64,000 bases of DNA from Algoriphagus sp. A40 (lineage in GTDB: Bacteria; Bacteroidota; Bacteroidia; Cytophagales; Cyclobacteriaceae). Location: contig NZ_MUNY01000048.1 of NCBI RefSeq assembly GCF_002002735.1, positions 62,001 through 126,000 on the forward strand, given 5' to 3'. Positions 44,737 to 54,435 of this stretch are shown here, in pieces. Within the stretch, counting starts at the first letter, position 1. Every line of letters starts with the position of its first letter. A program made the translations under genes and the position numbers. Below the pieces are notes generated by a model. That model made no database searches and was not told where the DNA came from. It saw nothing but the letters and a program-made list of their open reading frames with translations.

Positions 44737-45800
44737 ATTATAAAATCGTCCGTCTGAATACGGGTCTCAAAACCGCAAAAACCGCATCGGTTTTGATTAT
44801 ATATACCGGAGGAACCCTCGGGATGGCCTATGATGAATCCGGGGCTTTGGTTCCCTTTAATTTTGGACAGATTCTGGAAAAGATTCCGATACTATCCAAT
44901 ATGGACATTGCTATTACGGTGATTTCATTTCCGGAGCCGATTGATTCCTCTAATGTCACGATGCGGCACTGGATCGATATGTCCTATATAATATATGAAA
45001 ACTACGACAGCTATGATGGCTTTGTGGTTCTTCATGGGACGGATACAATGGCCTATTCTGCATCTATGCTGAGCTATATGCTTCATGGATTGAATAAGCC
45101 GGTGATTTTCACTGGAGCCCAGCTGCCTATTTCGGCCATGCGCTCCGATGCAAGAGAAAATTTGATGACTGCCTTGGAAATTGCCACCGCCAAAATCGGG
45201 GGACGTCCGATTGTGCCTGAGGTTTGCATTTTTTTCAACCACATGCTGCTACGGGGCAACCGATCAAAGAAAGTCCAAAGCATCCATTTTGATGCTTTTG
45301 AGTCGGAAAATTATCCCAATCTGGCCGAGGCAGGGATAGTGATAGATTACAATACCAACGCGATCCGGCCGTATGAGCCTTCCAAAAAACTTGTGAAAAT
45401 GAATCACCTGGACAACCGTGTGATGGTTTTAAAACTTTTCCCCGGAATCACAGACAAGATTATGGACGCCTGTTTTAATATTGACGGTTTGCGGGGTGTG
45501 GTCTTGGAAACTTACGGTTCTGGCAACAGCCCTTCGGAAATGTGGTTTATGAAATCCCTTGATCGGGCTATTAAAAAAGGGCTGATTATATTAAATGTGT
45601 CCCAGTGTAATGGAGGAAGGGTGATCCAGGGTAGATATGAAACGAGTAAGGAGTTGTTGGCTGTGGGAGTAGTCAGTGGAGCAGACATGACTACCGAGGC
45701 GGCGGTGACCAAGTTAATGTTCCTTTTGGGCCAGAATTTTTCCCGAGAGGAAATCTGTCTCAAGCTCACACAGTCCTTAGCAGGAGAGATTACGGCCTGA
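44733..45800 (+). CDS. ansA: L-asparaginase, type I
   Basis: 355 residues. The first catalytic Thr is in IYTGGTLGM, the second in VLHGTDTMAYSASMLSYM, and FTGAQLPI and LRGNRSKK follow; no signal peptide, so it is the cytosolic type. It hydrolyses asparagine to aspartate and ammonia. Last gene of the operon; tRNA-Ser is next, about 90 bases downstream. Confidence 0.95.
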   Translation: MNYKIVRLNTGLKTAKTASVLIIYTGGTLGMAYDESGALVPFNFGQILEKIPILSNMDIAITVISFPEPIDSSNVTMRHWIDMSYIIYENYDSYDGFVVLHGTDTMAYSASMLSYMLHGLNKPVIFTGAQLPISAMRSDARENLMTALEIATAKIGGRPIVPEVCIFFNHMLLRGNRSKKVQSIHFDAFESENYPNLAEAGIVIDYNTNAIRPYEPSKKLVKMNHLDNRVMVLKLFPGITDKIMDACFNIDGLRGVVLETYGSGNSPSEMWFMKSLDRAIKKGLIILNVSQCNGGRVIQGRYETSKELLAVGVVSGADMTTEAAVTKLMFLLGQNFSREEICLKLTQSLAGEITA

Positions 45801-45825
45801 TTTTTTCAGGAAAGTTGTAGAAGGG

Positions 45826-45857
45826 TTTGGAATCGGGGGGAATAATAATTTTCTTTG
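45826..45857 (+). promoter_or_regulatory. Probable promoter of tRNA-Ser
   Basis: TTTG at 45826-45829, 20-base spacer, then TTTCTTTG at 45850-45857, one mismatch from the Bacteroidota TAnnTTTG -7 consensus. The tRNA starts 37 bases downstream. Confidence 0.5.
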
Positions 45858-45893
45858 CACTCCGATTCAGAAAAAGGGTCAGGAAATCAACCT

Positions 45894-45981
45894 AGAGAGG
45901 TGTCCGAGTGGTTGAAGGAGCACGCCTGGAAAGTGTGTATACTCCAAAAGGGTATCGAGAGTTCGAATCTCTTCCTCTCTG
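45894..45981 (+). tRNA. tRNA-Ser (anticodon GGA)
   Basis: 88 nt type II tRNA. Acceptor AGAGAGG pairs with CCTCTCT, discriminator G as expected for serine, no CCA encoded. Anticodon stem CACGC/GTGTG holds loop CTGGAAA, anticodon GGA. The long variable arm and the T-arm GAGTTCGAATC are clear. Confidence 0.97.
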
Positions 45982-45983
45982 CG

Positions 45984-46015
45984 AAAGCCAGCTTTAGAAA
46001 TAAGGCTGGCTTTTT
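45984..46015 (+). terminator. Terminator of tRNA-Ser
   Basis: AAAGCCAGC/GCTGGCTTT stem, with a 12-base loop, followed by TTTTTC. Immediately downstream of the tRNA. Confidence 0.8.
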
Positions 46016-46330
46016 CTTTTTAAAAAACAGTCAAAGCGTTGGGTTATTCAGTAAAAAATGGATAAGCTTGGAGATACAAAGAGAATGTTTAAAGTGATTG
46101 GTTGAAAAGAGTTCAAAAACTATTTTAAGCATGATTTCAAGAGCGGATAGAAAGAAGTTTTGTTGTTCCATTCATGTAAAAATTGGCCTAAATTCGGTCT
46201 AAACAGCGGATTCTTTCAAAAAAGTTAAAAGACCCCATTGTTTTTTGAATTTAAAAAATCATAACTTTAAAACTCGATTTTAATTTGGAAACCATTTAAC
46301 CTTTATCAAAAGTCTAATTAAAAACACATT
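46016..46330. other. Gap upstream of the exbB operon
   Basis: 315 AT-rich bases without a supported gene. It should hold the exbB promoter; I could not place a consensus -33/-7 pair. A short frame that runs across tRNA-Ser into this gap is a shadow. Confidence 0.5.
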
Positions 46331-47131
46331 ATGAGAAAGTTAATCGCTTTGTTCATGCTTGCAGGTATCATGTATGTTCCTGTTTTCGCTAACGCACAAG
46401 AAGCCTCTGCTGATACAGCAGCCGCAACCCAAGCAGTAGAAACACCTGCTGCATCTCCAACAGTTGTAGACGATGAGATCGTCGCTGAGGAGCAAAGCTT
46501 CCACCAAGTCATCAAAGACAAGTTCATCGAAGGTGATCCTTTGTACATGACCCCGGTATTGCTTTGTTTGATCTTCGGTCTTGCCATCGCTCTTGAGAGA
46601 ATTGTCACTTTGAACATGGCGACAACCAATACCAAGAAATTGTTGCTTAAGGTAGAAAATGCCTTGGCTTCAGGTGGTATTGAGGCTGCAAAAGATGTGA
46701 CCAGAAACACCAAAGGTCCAGTTGCATCTATCTTTACCCAAGGCTTGATGAGATATTCAGAAGGCTTGGACATGGTTGAAAAGTCAATTATTTCTTACGG
46801 TTCTGTAGAAATGGGTAGATTGGAAAAAGGTCTGATTTGGATCTCTCTTTTCATTGCACTTGCTCCGATGTTGGGTTTCTTCGGTACTGTAGTCGGTATG
46901 ATTTTCGCCTTCGATACTATTGAGGCTGCTGGTGATATCTCCCCTTCAATCGTAGCAGGTGGTATTAAAATTGCCCTTTTGACAACAGTTGCCGGTTTGA
47001 TTGCTGCAATGATTCTTCAGTTGTTCTACAATTACTTGGTATCCAAAATTGACTCATTGGTAATCGATATGGAGGATTCTTCCATCTCTTTGGTTGATAT
47101 CTTGGTTAAGCATAAATTGACTGGAAAGTAA
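46331..47131 (+). CDS. exbB: ExbB/TolQ/MotA-family proton channel protein
   Basis: 266 residues. An N-terminal signal-like segment (MRKLIALFMLAGIMYVPVFA) and an Ala/Thr/Pro-rich linker precede three membrane helices at about 75-95, 170-190 and 215-240. The core ISLFIALAPMLGFFGTVVGMIFAF carries the family signature. With ExbD it makes the proton-driven motor for TonB-dependent uptake. First gene of exbB-X-exbD-exbD, 52 bases before the next. Confidence 0.93.
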   Translation: MRKLIALFMLAGIMYVPVFANAQEASADTAAATQAVETPAASPTVVDDEIVAEEQSFHQVIKDKFIEGDPLYMTPVLLCLIFGLAIALERIVTLNMATTNTKKLLLKVENALASGGIEAAKDVTRNTKGPVASIFTQGLMRYSEGLDMVEKSIISYGSVEMGRLEKGLIWISLFIALAPMLGFFGTVVGMIFAFDTIEAAGDISPSIVAGGIKIALLTTVAGLIAAMILQLFYNYLVSKIDSLVIDMEDSSISLVDILVKHKLTGK

Positions 47132-47183
47132 TTTCCGTCTCCTTGGATTGCTTAACTAACTAAGACTATAAACCTTAAAAAAT

Positions 47184-47513
47184 ATGGATACGTACGATAT
47201 CATGCTTTATGCCACTTATGCACTTGCCATAATTGGTACCGTTTTGTCGATTGTAATGCCTCTGATTAAGTCTTTGGATGATCCAAAGGGGTTAATGAAG
47301 TCTGGAGTAGGGATACTTGGACTTGTGGTGTTGTTTTTCATTTGCTATTCGATTTCCGGGAATGAAGTATCACCTAAGTTTGAAGGCGATCCTTTCAACT
47401 TGACACCTTTTATGTCCCAATCAATTGGCGGAATGTTGGTGCTGACTTATGTATTGTCAGTTATTACCCTTTTGTCAATTGTTGTATCAGAACTCTTTAA
47501 AGCTGCTAAATAA
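47184..47513 (+). CDS. Small membrane protein of the exbBD operon
   Basis: 109 residues with three predicted helices at about 6-27, 40-60 and 82-104. No named family is evident. It sits between exbB and exbD1 in the same operon; the next gene starts one base after its stop. The N-terminus faces conserved-looking YDIMLYATYALAI. A role in assembling the ExbB-ExbD motor is an inference from position. Confidence 0.8.
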   Translation: MDTYDIMLYATYALAIIGTVLSIVMPLIKSLDDPKGLMKSGVGILGLVVLFFICYSISGNEVSPKFEGDPFNLTPFMSQSIGGMLVLTYVLSVITLLSIVVSELFKAAK

Positions 47514-47514
47514 G

Positions 47515-48150
47515 ATGGCAAAAGGCAAAAATAGAATGAGTAATGAGATTAATGCAGGTTCGATGGCAGATATCGCCTTCCTGTTGTTGATCTTCTTTCT
47601 CGTTACCACTACGATTGCTTCAGATAAGGGTATTCTAAATATCCTTCCTCCGAAGCAGGATCCTAACGTGCCCCCGCCAGACATTAAAGTTAACGAAAGA
47701 AATATTTTCAATATTTTGATCAATGCTAACGATGATCTGTTGGTAGAAGGGGAGTATAGAAGGACGCCTGAAGGCTTGGATCAGGATATCAAAGATTTTA
47801 TTTTGAACTTTGGTGCTCCTGATGAAGAAGCTGTAGCCTTGTTTAATTCTCTTCCTGCATCAATTCAGGCCAAAGCATTAAGAAGGCCTGAATCTTCAGA
47901 TAATCCAGGGGAAGCTGTAATTTCCATTAAAACTAACCGAGGTACCAGTTATGAGTTGTATCTTGAAGTTTTCGATATGGCAAAAAAGGCTTACTTTGAA
48001 ATTTATGCAGAGCGAGTAGGATTGTCGGCTGATGAATATCGAGCCCTTACCGATGATGATGAAGCTTCAAAAATGCTTCAGGATAAAGGTAAGGCTGGAA
48101 TCCCAATGGCAATCTCAATTGCTGAACCAGATAAAATAGGAGGAAATTAA
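47515..48150 (+). CDS. exbD: ExbD/TolR-family protein, copy 1
   Basis: 211 residues from the ATG at 47515. INAGSMADIAFLLLIFFLVTTT holds the single membrane helix with the essential Asp (SMAD). The periplasmic domain is enlarged (about 45-211) with an acidic insert. It uses proton flow to drive TonB. The upstream frame to 47449 overlaps the preceding gene and is rejected. Confidence 0.93.
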   Translation: MAKGKNRMSNEINAGSMADIAFLLLIFFLVTTTIASDKGILNILPPKQDPNVPPPDIKVNERNIFNILINANDDLLVEGEYRRTPEGLDQDIKDFILNFGAPDEEAVALFNSLPASIQAKALRRPESSDNPGEAVISIKTNRGTSYELYLEVFDMAKKAYFEIYAERVGLSADEYRALTDDDEASKMLQDKGKAGIPMAISIAEPDKIGGN

Positions 48151-48151
48151 T

Positions 48152-48613
48152 ATGGCAAAGTTCGTTAAAAAACCAAAACCTTTACCGGCTGTATCTACGG
48201 CTTCTCTTCCTGATATCGTTTTCATGCTGTTGTTCTTTTTCATGGTGACAACAGTATTGAGAGAGCAGGATCTTTTGGTAGAGCAGAAAATCCCACAGGC
48301 ATCTCAGCTTCAAAAGCTTCAGAATAAAACACTGATCTCCTACCTCTTTGTCGGCAAACCCAAAAACACCGGTTTGTACGGTTCTGAACCTAGAATTCAG
48401 GCAAACGATGTATTGATCACTGCCCCTGATATAGTTCAATGGGTAAACCAAGAAAGAGATTTACTAGCTGAATCGGATAGAGGCCTTATCACTATTTCTA
48501 TGAAAGTCGATAAGGATGTGAAGATGGGGCCAGTTTCTGATGTTCAAACTGAACTGAGAAATGCAGATGCCAGACGCGTGCTCTACGCTTCAACCACAAA
48601 AGTTAACAGATAA
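48152..48613 (+). CDS. exbD: ExbD/TolR-family protein, copy 2
   Basis: 153 residues. STASLPDIVFMLLFFFMVTT is the membrane helix with the essential Asp; the periplasmic part is shorter than that of copy 1. AGGAGGA at 48138-48144 lies 7 bases before the ATG, an unusually good Shine-Dalgarno for this phylum, although it also encodes the last residues of copy 1. Two different ExbDs in one operon suggest a mixed ExbD dimer in the motor. Confidence 0.92.
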   Translation: MAKFVKKPKPLPAVSTASLPDIVFMLLFFFMVTTVLREQDLLVEQKIPQASQLQKLQNKTLISYLFVGKPKNTGLYGSEPRIQANDVLITAPDIVQWVNQERDLLAESDRGLITISMKVDKDVKMGPVSDVQTELRNADARRVLYASTTKVNR

Positions 48614-48632
48614 GATTTCAATCTTTATATTT

Positions 48633-48662
48633 AAAGCCATTCGCACCGCGAATGGCTTTTTT
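48633..48662 (+). terminator. Terminator of the exbB operon
   Basis: AAAGCCATTCG/CGAATGGCTTT, 11-bp stem with a CACCG loop, followed by T-run. Confidence 0.85.
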
Positions 48663-48674
48663 GTTTGATCAAAT

Positions 48675-49988
48675 ATGAAACTGAAACTCTCCAATAAAAG
48701 TAAAGTCCAGGGTGCTTGGGCCATGTATGACTGGGCAAACTCTGTCTACAGTTTAGTCATCACATCAACCATTTTCCCGGTTTATTATAACAGCGTCACC
48801 AAAGGGATCGATGGATCTGACAAAGTTGACTTTTTTGGATGGCAGGTTGTGAATACAGTTTTGTATTCTTATTCCATATCTTTTTCATTTTTGGTAATTG
48901 CCATTTTTTCGCCATTGTTATCTGGTATAGCTGACGCCTCCGGCAAAAAGCTTTTCTTCATGAAACTCTTCGCATACTTGGGTTCAATTTCCTGTATTGG
49001 ATTGTTTTTTTTCGAAGGGGACAATCTTGAATTTGGGATTATATGTAGTGTGATGGCAAGTATAGGGTATGCGGGAAGTATAGTTTTTTACAATGCCTAC
49101 CTTCCTGAAATCGCGGAAGAACATGAATATGATTTTTTAAGCGCAAGGGGTTTTGCTTTGGGCTATATAGGAAGTGTGATTTTGTTGGTTTTCAATCTCC
49201 TGATGATTCAGTTTCCAGAATGGTTTGGAGTTTCTGATGGAAGTTTTGCCGCTCGTTTCTCTTTTTTGATCACTGGTTTATGGTGGGCAGGCTTTTCTCA
49301 AATTCCATTTAGAAATCTTCCAAAAAACCCCTACAAAAAAGAGTTTGAAAGAAAATTCCTGCTCAAAGGCTATAAAGAAATCAGGAAGGTTTTTGCTCAG
49401 GTTAGAGAAATTCCTGTAATGAAGCGATTTTTGGCTTCTTTTTTCTTCTATTCCATGGGTGTGCAGACTGTCATGTATCTTGCTGCTTCATTTGGAGACA
49501 AGGAGCTCGGACTACCCGGAGATCAATTGATTCTGACTGTCCTGATTATTCAATTTGTGGCGATAGGCGGCAGTTATCTCTTTGCCTATGTTTCCAAGAT
49601 ATTCGGGAACAAAAGCAGCTTGATGATCATGGTTCTGATTTGGATAGGGATATGTGGTGCGGCCTATTATGTCTATACGGTTTATGATTTTTATGCACTT
49701 GCATTTGTCGTAGGGTTGGTAATGGGGGGAATTCAATCCCTTTCCCGTTCTACTTTTTCCAAGCTAATTCCGGTGGAAACAACCGATCACGCCTCTTTTT
49801 TCAGTTTTTATGATGTGACTGAAAAGATGGCTATAGTCATCGGAACCTTCAGCTATGGGGCAATCGAGCAGCTTACCGGTAGCATGCGAAACAGTGCCTT
49901 GTCCTTGGGTGTGTTCTTCTTGGTTGGATTGGGATTCTTGCTTTTGGTTACCATTCCCAAAAAGTCAATTTCTCCTCAAATGGTTTGA
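48675..49988 (+). CDS. MFS transporter, Atg22/UMF1-like
   Basis: 437 residues, about 12 helices. The N-terminal AWAMYDWANSVYSLVITSTIFP is the hallmark of the Atg22-like (UMF1) branch, and LSGIADASGKKLF is the loop between helices 2 and 3. In yeast this family exports amino acids from the vacuole; bacterial members are unassigned. The NAD(P)HX repair gene follows after 2 bases. Confidence 0.87.
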   Translation: MKLKLSNKSKVQGAWAMYDWANSVYSLVITSTIFPVYYNSVTKGIDGSDKVDFFGWQVVNTVLYSYSISFSFLVIAIFSPLLSGIADASGKKLFFMKLFAYLGSISCIGLFFFEGDNLEFGIICSVMASIGYAGSIVFYNAYLPEIAEEHEYDFLSARGFALGYIGSVILLVFNLLMIQFPEWFGVSDGSFAARFSFLITGLWWAGFSQIPFRNLPKNPYKKEFERKFLLKGYKEIRKVFAQVREIPVMKRFLASFFFYSMGVQTVMYLAASFGDKELGLPGDQLILTVLIIQFVAIGGSYLFAYVSKIFGNKSSLMIMVLIWIGICGAAYYVYTVYDFYALAFVVGLVMGGIQSLSRSTFSKLIPVETTDHASFFSFYDVTEKMAIVIGTFSYGAIEQLTGSMRNSALSLGVFFLVGLGFLLLVTIPKKSISPQMV

Positions 49989-49990
49989 CC

Positions 49991-51460
49991 ATGCTTAAAA
50001 TTCTGTCAGGCAATCAAGTCAAAGAACTGGACAAAGCCCATATTTTACGGAAAGGAATATCCAGTTGGGATCTGATGGAAAGAGCAGCTTTGTCATTTGT
50101 GGCTTGGTGGATGGAAATGGGATTTAATACGGATAGGGCGGTTTTAATTTTTTGTGGTGCAGGAAACAATGGTGGGGATGGATTTGCCATTGCCAGAATA
50201 TTGCATCATACTGGATTTAGGATTACCGTTTTCAAATGTTTTGATGAATCTGACAGGATCAGTCCGGAATCATTGAAGAATCTTAATCTTTTGCCGGAAA
50301 GCATCGAGGTCAAAATGTGGACTGAATTTGATCCTAAATCAGATGGGATCCTGATTGATTCATTTCTTGGAGTTGGTTTCCAAGGTGACTTGAGAGCCAA
50401 TGCAAAAGCAATAATTCATCAAATCAATTCCTTTAAAGGGCTGGTGGTTTCAGTCGATATCCCTAGTGGATTACCCTCGGATGAGCTTCTAAAAGGTCCT
50501 TGTGTCGAAGCGGATTATACCATCACCTTTGCATTTCCGAAACTCTCTCTTCTCTTTCCCGAGCACGCCAATGTGACGGGGGAAATGATTCTTAGGGATA
50601 TTGGAATTGAGGATGAAGAGTATGATTCTTTCTACAGTCCTTATTTTTTTCTTAGGGAAAAGGATCTAGCGGCATTTCAAAGGAAGTTTCACCGGTTTTC
50701 CCATAAGGGGGACTTTGGAAAAATTTTGATCTTGGCCGGGAGTAAGGGTAGGATGGGAGCAGCAATTCTTTCCTGTCGGGCAGCTCTTCGGACTGGCACA
50801 GGCTTAGTAACAGCTTTGATCCCGGAAGAGGAGAGGCAGATTCTTCAGGTGGCTGTGCCTGAAGCGATGTGCAGATTTTCCTTGCAAGAAGATTTGTCAG
50901 AATTTGACGGGATTGGCGTAGGACCCGGATTTGGACTGGAGGGAAAGGTTGAGGATTTGAAAATTCTCTTTCAAAATTATTCCAAGCCGATAGTCCTCGA
51001 TGCCGATGCCATAACACTTTTAGGGCAAAATCCTGATTTGATTCCCTTGGTTCCAAAAGGGAGCATTCTGACTCCTCATTTAAAGGAGTTTGACAGACTA
51101 ATGGGAGAAACTGCCAACCATCTAGAACGCTTGGAAAAGGCCTCTGATTTTTGTCAACAGTGGAAGCTCAACCTTCTGATCAAAGGAGCCAATTCTGTAA
51201 TTTGTTTAGCTGACGGACGCCAAATTTTCAACTCTTCGGGTACCCAGGATATGGCCACAGCAGGATCCGGGGATGTGTTGACTGGAATGCTTACTTCCTT
51301 TCTTGGGCAGGGATATAGTTCCGCACAAGCTATGATTTGCGGTGTTTATCAGCATGGGTTAGCAGGGGAGATTGCGGGGAAGGCAAAGCGGAGAGGAACC
51401 ATTGCATCAGATATTATTGAAGCGGTCCCTCAGACTTTTGTGAGGCTTGATATTTCCTGA
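49991..51460 (+). CDS. nnr: Bifunctional NAD(P)H-hydrate epimerase/dehydratase
   Basis: 489 residues from the ATG at 49991. The N-terminal epimerase (YjeF_N) has GAGNNGGDGFAIARIL and SVDIPSGLPSD; the C-terminal ADP-dependent dehydratase (about 220-489) has GRMGAAILSCRAALRTGTG and the GSGDVLTGMLTSFLGQG motif. It repairs hydrated NADH and NADPH. Shares an operon with the MFS gene upstream. Confidence 0.95.
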   Translation: MLKILSGNQVKELDKAHILRKGISSWDLMERAALSFVAWWMEMGFNTDRAVLIFCGAGNNGGDGFAIARILHHTGFRITVFKCFDESDRISPESLKNLNLLPESIEVKMWTEFDPKSDGILIDSFLGVGFQGDLRANAKAIIHQINSFKGLVVSVDIPSGLPSDELLKGPCVEADYTITFAFPKLSLLFPEHANVTGEMILRDIGIEDEEYDSFYSPYFFLREKDLAAFQRKFHRFSHKGDFGKILILAGSKGRMGAAILSCRAALRTGTGLVTALIPEEERQILQVAVPEAMCRFSLQEDLSEFDGIGVGPGFGLEGKVEDLKILFQNYSKPIVLDADAITLLGQNPDLIPLVPKGSILTPHLKEFDRLMGETANHLERLEKASDFCQQWKLNLLIKGANSVICLADGRQIFNSSGTQDMATAGSGDVLTGMLTSFLGQGYSSAQAMICGVYQHGLAGEIAGKAKRRGTIASDIIEAVPQTFVRLDIS

Positions 51461-51523
51461 AAAATTGTGGTGATTCAAAACTTAATTTTTACAATGACGG
51501 TTTCCTAACCATAGATTTTTCCC

Positions 51524-52711
51524 ATGCAAAAAGAAAAAGCGCTACTCTGGACGCTAGCTGCCATAAATTTCATCCATATCGTCGATTTTATGATCCTCAT
51601 GCCGCTTGGACCGCAGCTGATGAGAATTTTTGATATCGGTCCGAGCGAATTCAGTCTTTTGGTATCCTCTTATACGTTTAGTGCAGGGATTTCCAGTTTT
51701 TTAGGGGCATTTTTTCTTGATCGATTTGACCGAAAAAAGATTCTGATCTGGGTGTATGTCGGATTCACCATTAGTACATTGGGTTGTGCATTGTCCCCGA
51801 GTTATGGAGTTCTTTTGGCTGCCCGGGTTCTTTCCGGGATTTTTGGTGGATTGACTTCTGCCTTAATTTTGGCCATTATCGGTGATGTAATTCCAGATGA
51901 AAGACGTGGGAGAGCGATGGGTCTGGTAATGGCAGCATTTTCTTTTGCCTCTGTGATGGGGGTTCCGTTAGGCTTGTTTTTGGCAAGCCTTTCCACTTGG
52001 CACACTCCATTTTTCATTTTGACCGGTCTGTCTATTTTGAGTTTTGCGATGATTTTTAGATTCATCCCACCGATTCGGGACCATTTGGAAAAGGAAATCA
52101 AAAGACCACATCCGCTAAAAGTAATTTCCAGGGTTACGAGCAATAGCAACCAAATGCGCGCAATTGCACTTTCGGTCATGATGATGTTTGGTCAATTTAT
52201 GATCATTCCATTTTTGAGTCCCTATAATGTCGCCAATGTGGGGTTCACGGAAATGGAACTGACTTATATCTATATCGCAGGTGGAGCGTTTACCATTTTC
52301 ACTTCGCCATGGGTTGGCAAACTGTCCGATAGGCACGGGAAGCTGAAGATTTTCACCATTTTCATGCTACTCAATCTGATTCCGATTGGAGTCATTACTC
52401 ACCTGGGAATTACACCGATTCCTTTTGTGTTGATGATTACGACGATGTTTTTCGTGACTTCCAATGGGCGCTATGTGCCAGCCGCTGCAATAATTACCGG
52501 TACTGCCAAATCCGAAAACCGGGGAAGTTTTTTGAGTTTCAATTCTGCCGTACAGCAGGTGGCAGCAGGATTGGCTTCTCTTTCAGCCGGGATGATTATA
52601 GGAGAAAATGAAGCTGGCCAACTTACGAATTTCCATATAGTTGGCTATCTGGCGATATTTTTCAGCCTACTATGCATTCCCTTGGCAAGAAGGGTGAAAG
52701 TGGTGAGTTGA
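51524..52711 (+). CDS. MFS transporter, AraJ/multidrug-like
   Basis: 395 residues, 12 helices, no large insert. FLDRFDRKKILIWVY is the loop 2-3 motif, and ERRGRAMGLVMAAFSFASVMGVPLG matches the fourth-to-fifth helix region of the DHA1 drug-efflux group. Substrate unknown. Separated from nnr by 63 bases, so transcription could be shared. Confidence 0.85.
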   Translation: MQKEKALLWTLAAINFIHIVDFMILMPLGPQLMRIFDIGPSEFSLLVSSYTFSAGISSFLGAFFLDRFDRKKILIWVYVGFTISTLGCALSPSYGVLLAARVLSGIFGGLTSALILAIIGDVIPDERRGRAMGLVMAAFSFASVMGVPLGLFLASLSTWHTPFFILTGLSILSFAMIFRFIPPIRDHLEKEIKRPHPLKVISRVTSNSNQMRAIALSVMMMFGQFMIIPFLSPYNVANVGFTEMELTYIYIAGGAFTIFTSPWVGKLSDRHGKLKIFTIFMLLNLIPIGVITHLGITPIPFVLMITTMFFVTSNGRYVPAAAIITGTAKSENRGSFLSFNSAVQQVAAGLASLSAGMIIGENEAGQLTNFHIVGYLAIFFSLLCIPLARRVKVVS

Positions 52712-52730
52712 TACAAGTTGGCTTTGAACT

Positions 52731-52773
52731 GAAAATGCCCCCAAAAAGCGGATTGCCAATTGGGGGCATTTTC
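52731..52773. terminator. Bidirectional terminator between MFS and asnS
   Basis: GAAAATGCCCCCA/TGGGGGCATTTTC, a perfect 13-bp stem with a 17-base loop, flanked by A- and T-tracts on each strand; serves two convergent genes. Confidence 0.85.
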
Positions 52774-52806
52774 AATTTTGTAAGCTCGGGGAATATCTGA
52801 TTTTCC

Positions 52807-54258
52807 TTAGAATTCTGCGTTTCCTGGAGTTCTCGGGAAAGCAATCACGTCGCGTATATTTCCCATTCCGGTCACAAAAAGCACCATTCGCTCAAAGCCC
52901 AATCCGAATCCGGCATGAGGTGTGGCACCAAATCGACGGGTATCCAAATACCACCATAGTTCTTCTTGCGGGATGTGCATTTCCTCCATTCTTTGGGTAA
53001 GTCTATCCAGTCTTTCTTCCCGCTGGGATCCACCTACGATTTCACCAATGCCTGGAAAGAGAATATCCATGGCAGCTACGGTTTTGCCGTCTTCATTTTG
53101 GCGCATGTAAAAGGCCTTGATCTGCTTTGGATAATCGGTTAGGATCACGGGCTTTTTGAAGTGCTTTTCTACCAAATATCGCTCATGTTCGGATTGAAGA
53201 TCGGCGCCCCATTCTTCGATGAGGTATTGAAATTTCTTCTTTTTGTTTTGATTGGAATTTCTCAAGATGTCGATCGCTTCGGTATAGGTCAGCCTTACGA
53301 ATTCATTTTCAACCACAAACTTGAGCTTTTCGATCAATCCAAGCTCGCTTCTTTGATCCGCAGGCTTGGTGTTTTCCTCTTCCAGGGCACGTTGTGCAAG
53401 GAAATTGAGATCTTCGGCGCAATTGTCAAGCGCGTATCTGATCACATATTTCAGGAAATCTTCTGCAAGGTTTTGGTTGTCCTCCGCATCATAGAATGCC
53501 ATTTCAGGCTCAATCATCCAGAATTCGGCTAAATGCCTGGTGGTGTTGGAGTTTTCTGCTCTGAAGGTTGGTCCAAACGTGTAGATCTCCGAAAGCGCCA
53601 TCGCTGCCAATTCTCCCTCCAACTGACCGGAAACTGTCAGGTTGGTCTCTCGTCCAAAGAAGTCCTGCTTGAAGTCTATTTTGCCATCTTCGGATCTCGG
53701 CGGATTTCCAAGTTCAAAAGTAGTCACCTTAAATGTCTCCCCGGCACCTTCCGCATCGGAAGCGGTTACAATCGGCGTATGGATGTAGAAAAAGCCTTTG
53801 TCGTTGAAATACTTGTGAACAGCAAACGCCAAAGCATGTCTCACCCTAAACACTGCGCTAAAGGTATTGGTCCGCATTCTCAGGTGAGCAATGTCTCTCA
53901 GGAATTCCAAGGAATGTTTTTTGGGCTGAAGCGGGTATTTTTCCGGATCAGCTTCTCCGAGGATTTCAATGCTCTTGGCATTGAGCTCGGAGGTTTGGCC
54001 AGCACCCTGTGATTCTACTACAATTCCGGTGATTTTCAGGCAGGCACCTGTGCTGCATTTTTTCAAAATCTCCTCGGAGATCAGATTGGGATCAGCTACT
54101 ACCTGGTAATTGGTGATAATGGAGCCATCATTGAGTGCGATAAAAGAAACATTTTTATTGCTTCTTTTTGTCCTAACCCAGCCCATCAGCGTGATTTCTT
54201 GGCCGATTGGGTTAAGTTCCAAGATGGTCTTGATTTTGACCCGTTTGTTGAATGCCAT
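52807..54258 (-). CDS. asnS: Asparaginyl-tRNA synthetase
   Basis: 483 residues, class II. N-terminal anticodon-binding OB fold ([19 protein letters not shown]) precedes motif 1 ([17 protein letters not shown]), motif 2 ([20 protein letters not shown]) and motif 3 ([13 protein letters not shown]). The residues that separate AsnRS from AspRS, such as [11 protein letters not shown], are present. It charges tRNA-Asn in the cytosol, so this organism may not need the amidotransferase route. Confidence 0.97.
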   Translation of the reverse strand: MAFNKRVKIKTILELNPIGQEITLMGWVRTKRSNKNVSFIALNDGSIITNYQVVADPNLISEEILKKCSTGACLKITGIVVESQGAGQTSELNAKSIEILGEADPEKYPLQPKKHSLEFLRDIAHLRMRTNTFSAVFRVRHALAFAVHKYFNDKGFFYIHTPIVTASDAEGAGETFKVTTFELGNPPRSEDGKIDFKQDFFGRETNLTVSGQLEGELAAMALSEIYTFGPTFRAENSNTTRHLAEFWMIEPEMAFYDAEDNQNLAEDFLKYVIRYALDNCAEDLNFLAQRALEEENTKPADQRSELGLIEKLKFVVENEFVRLTYTEAIDILRNSNQNKKKKFQYLIEEWGADLQSEHERYLVEKHFKKPVILTDYPKQIKAFYMRQNEDGKTVAAMDILFPGIGEIVGGSQREERLDRLTQRMEEMHIPQEELWWYLDTRRFGATPHAGFGLGFERMVLFVTGMGNIRDVIAFPRTPGNAEF

Positions 54259-54361
54259 TGCAGATTATTTATGCTGGAAAAAATGCTTTTCCGGCCATTT
54301 TTTAGTGGAATGCAAAAAAACGATTAAATCACCTTTTTATCAAAAAATTGGGTCTTTTTCA

Positions 54362-54369
54362 TAAATTTG
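54362..54369 (+). promoter_or_regulatory. -7 promoter box before rpoN
   Basis: TAAATTTG matches the TAnnTTTG consensus exactly, 66 bases upstream of the rpoN start. A clear TTTG at -33 is absent; confidence is low. Confidence 0.3.
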
Positions 54370-54435
54370 ACCGAATGGCTTTTTCAGTTGAAGAAGCTTT
54401 TTTTAAACCCAACTAGCAGGTTTTAACTGATTTCA

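Noticed and set aside
45855..46097. 80-codon frame across tRNA-Ser
   Set aside because: It reads through a clear tRNA and its terminator.
46016..46330. Possible promoter for exbB
   Set aside because: TTTG and TAnnTTTG-like boxes occur but none with correct spacing and both boxes.
48138..48144. AGGAGGA as a regulatory ribosome-binding site
   Set aside because: It coincides with the last sense codons of the preceding exbD and may be chance; it is only noted in the gene entry.
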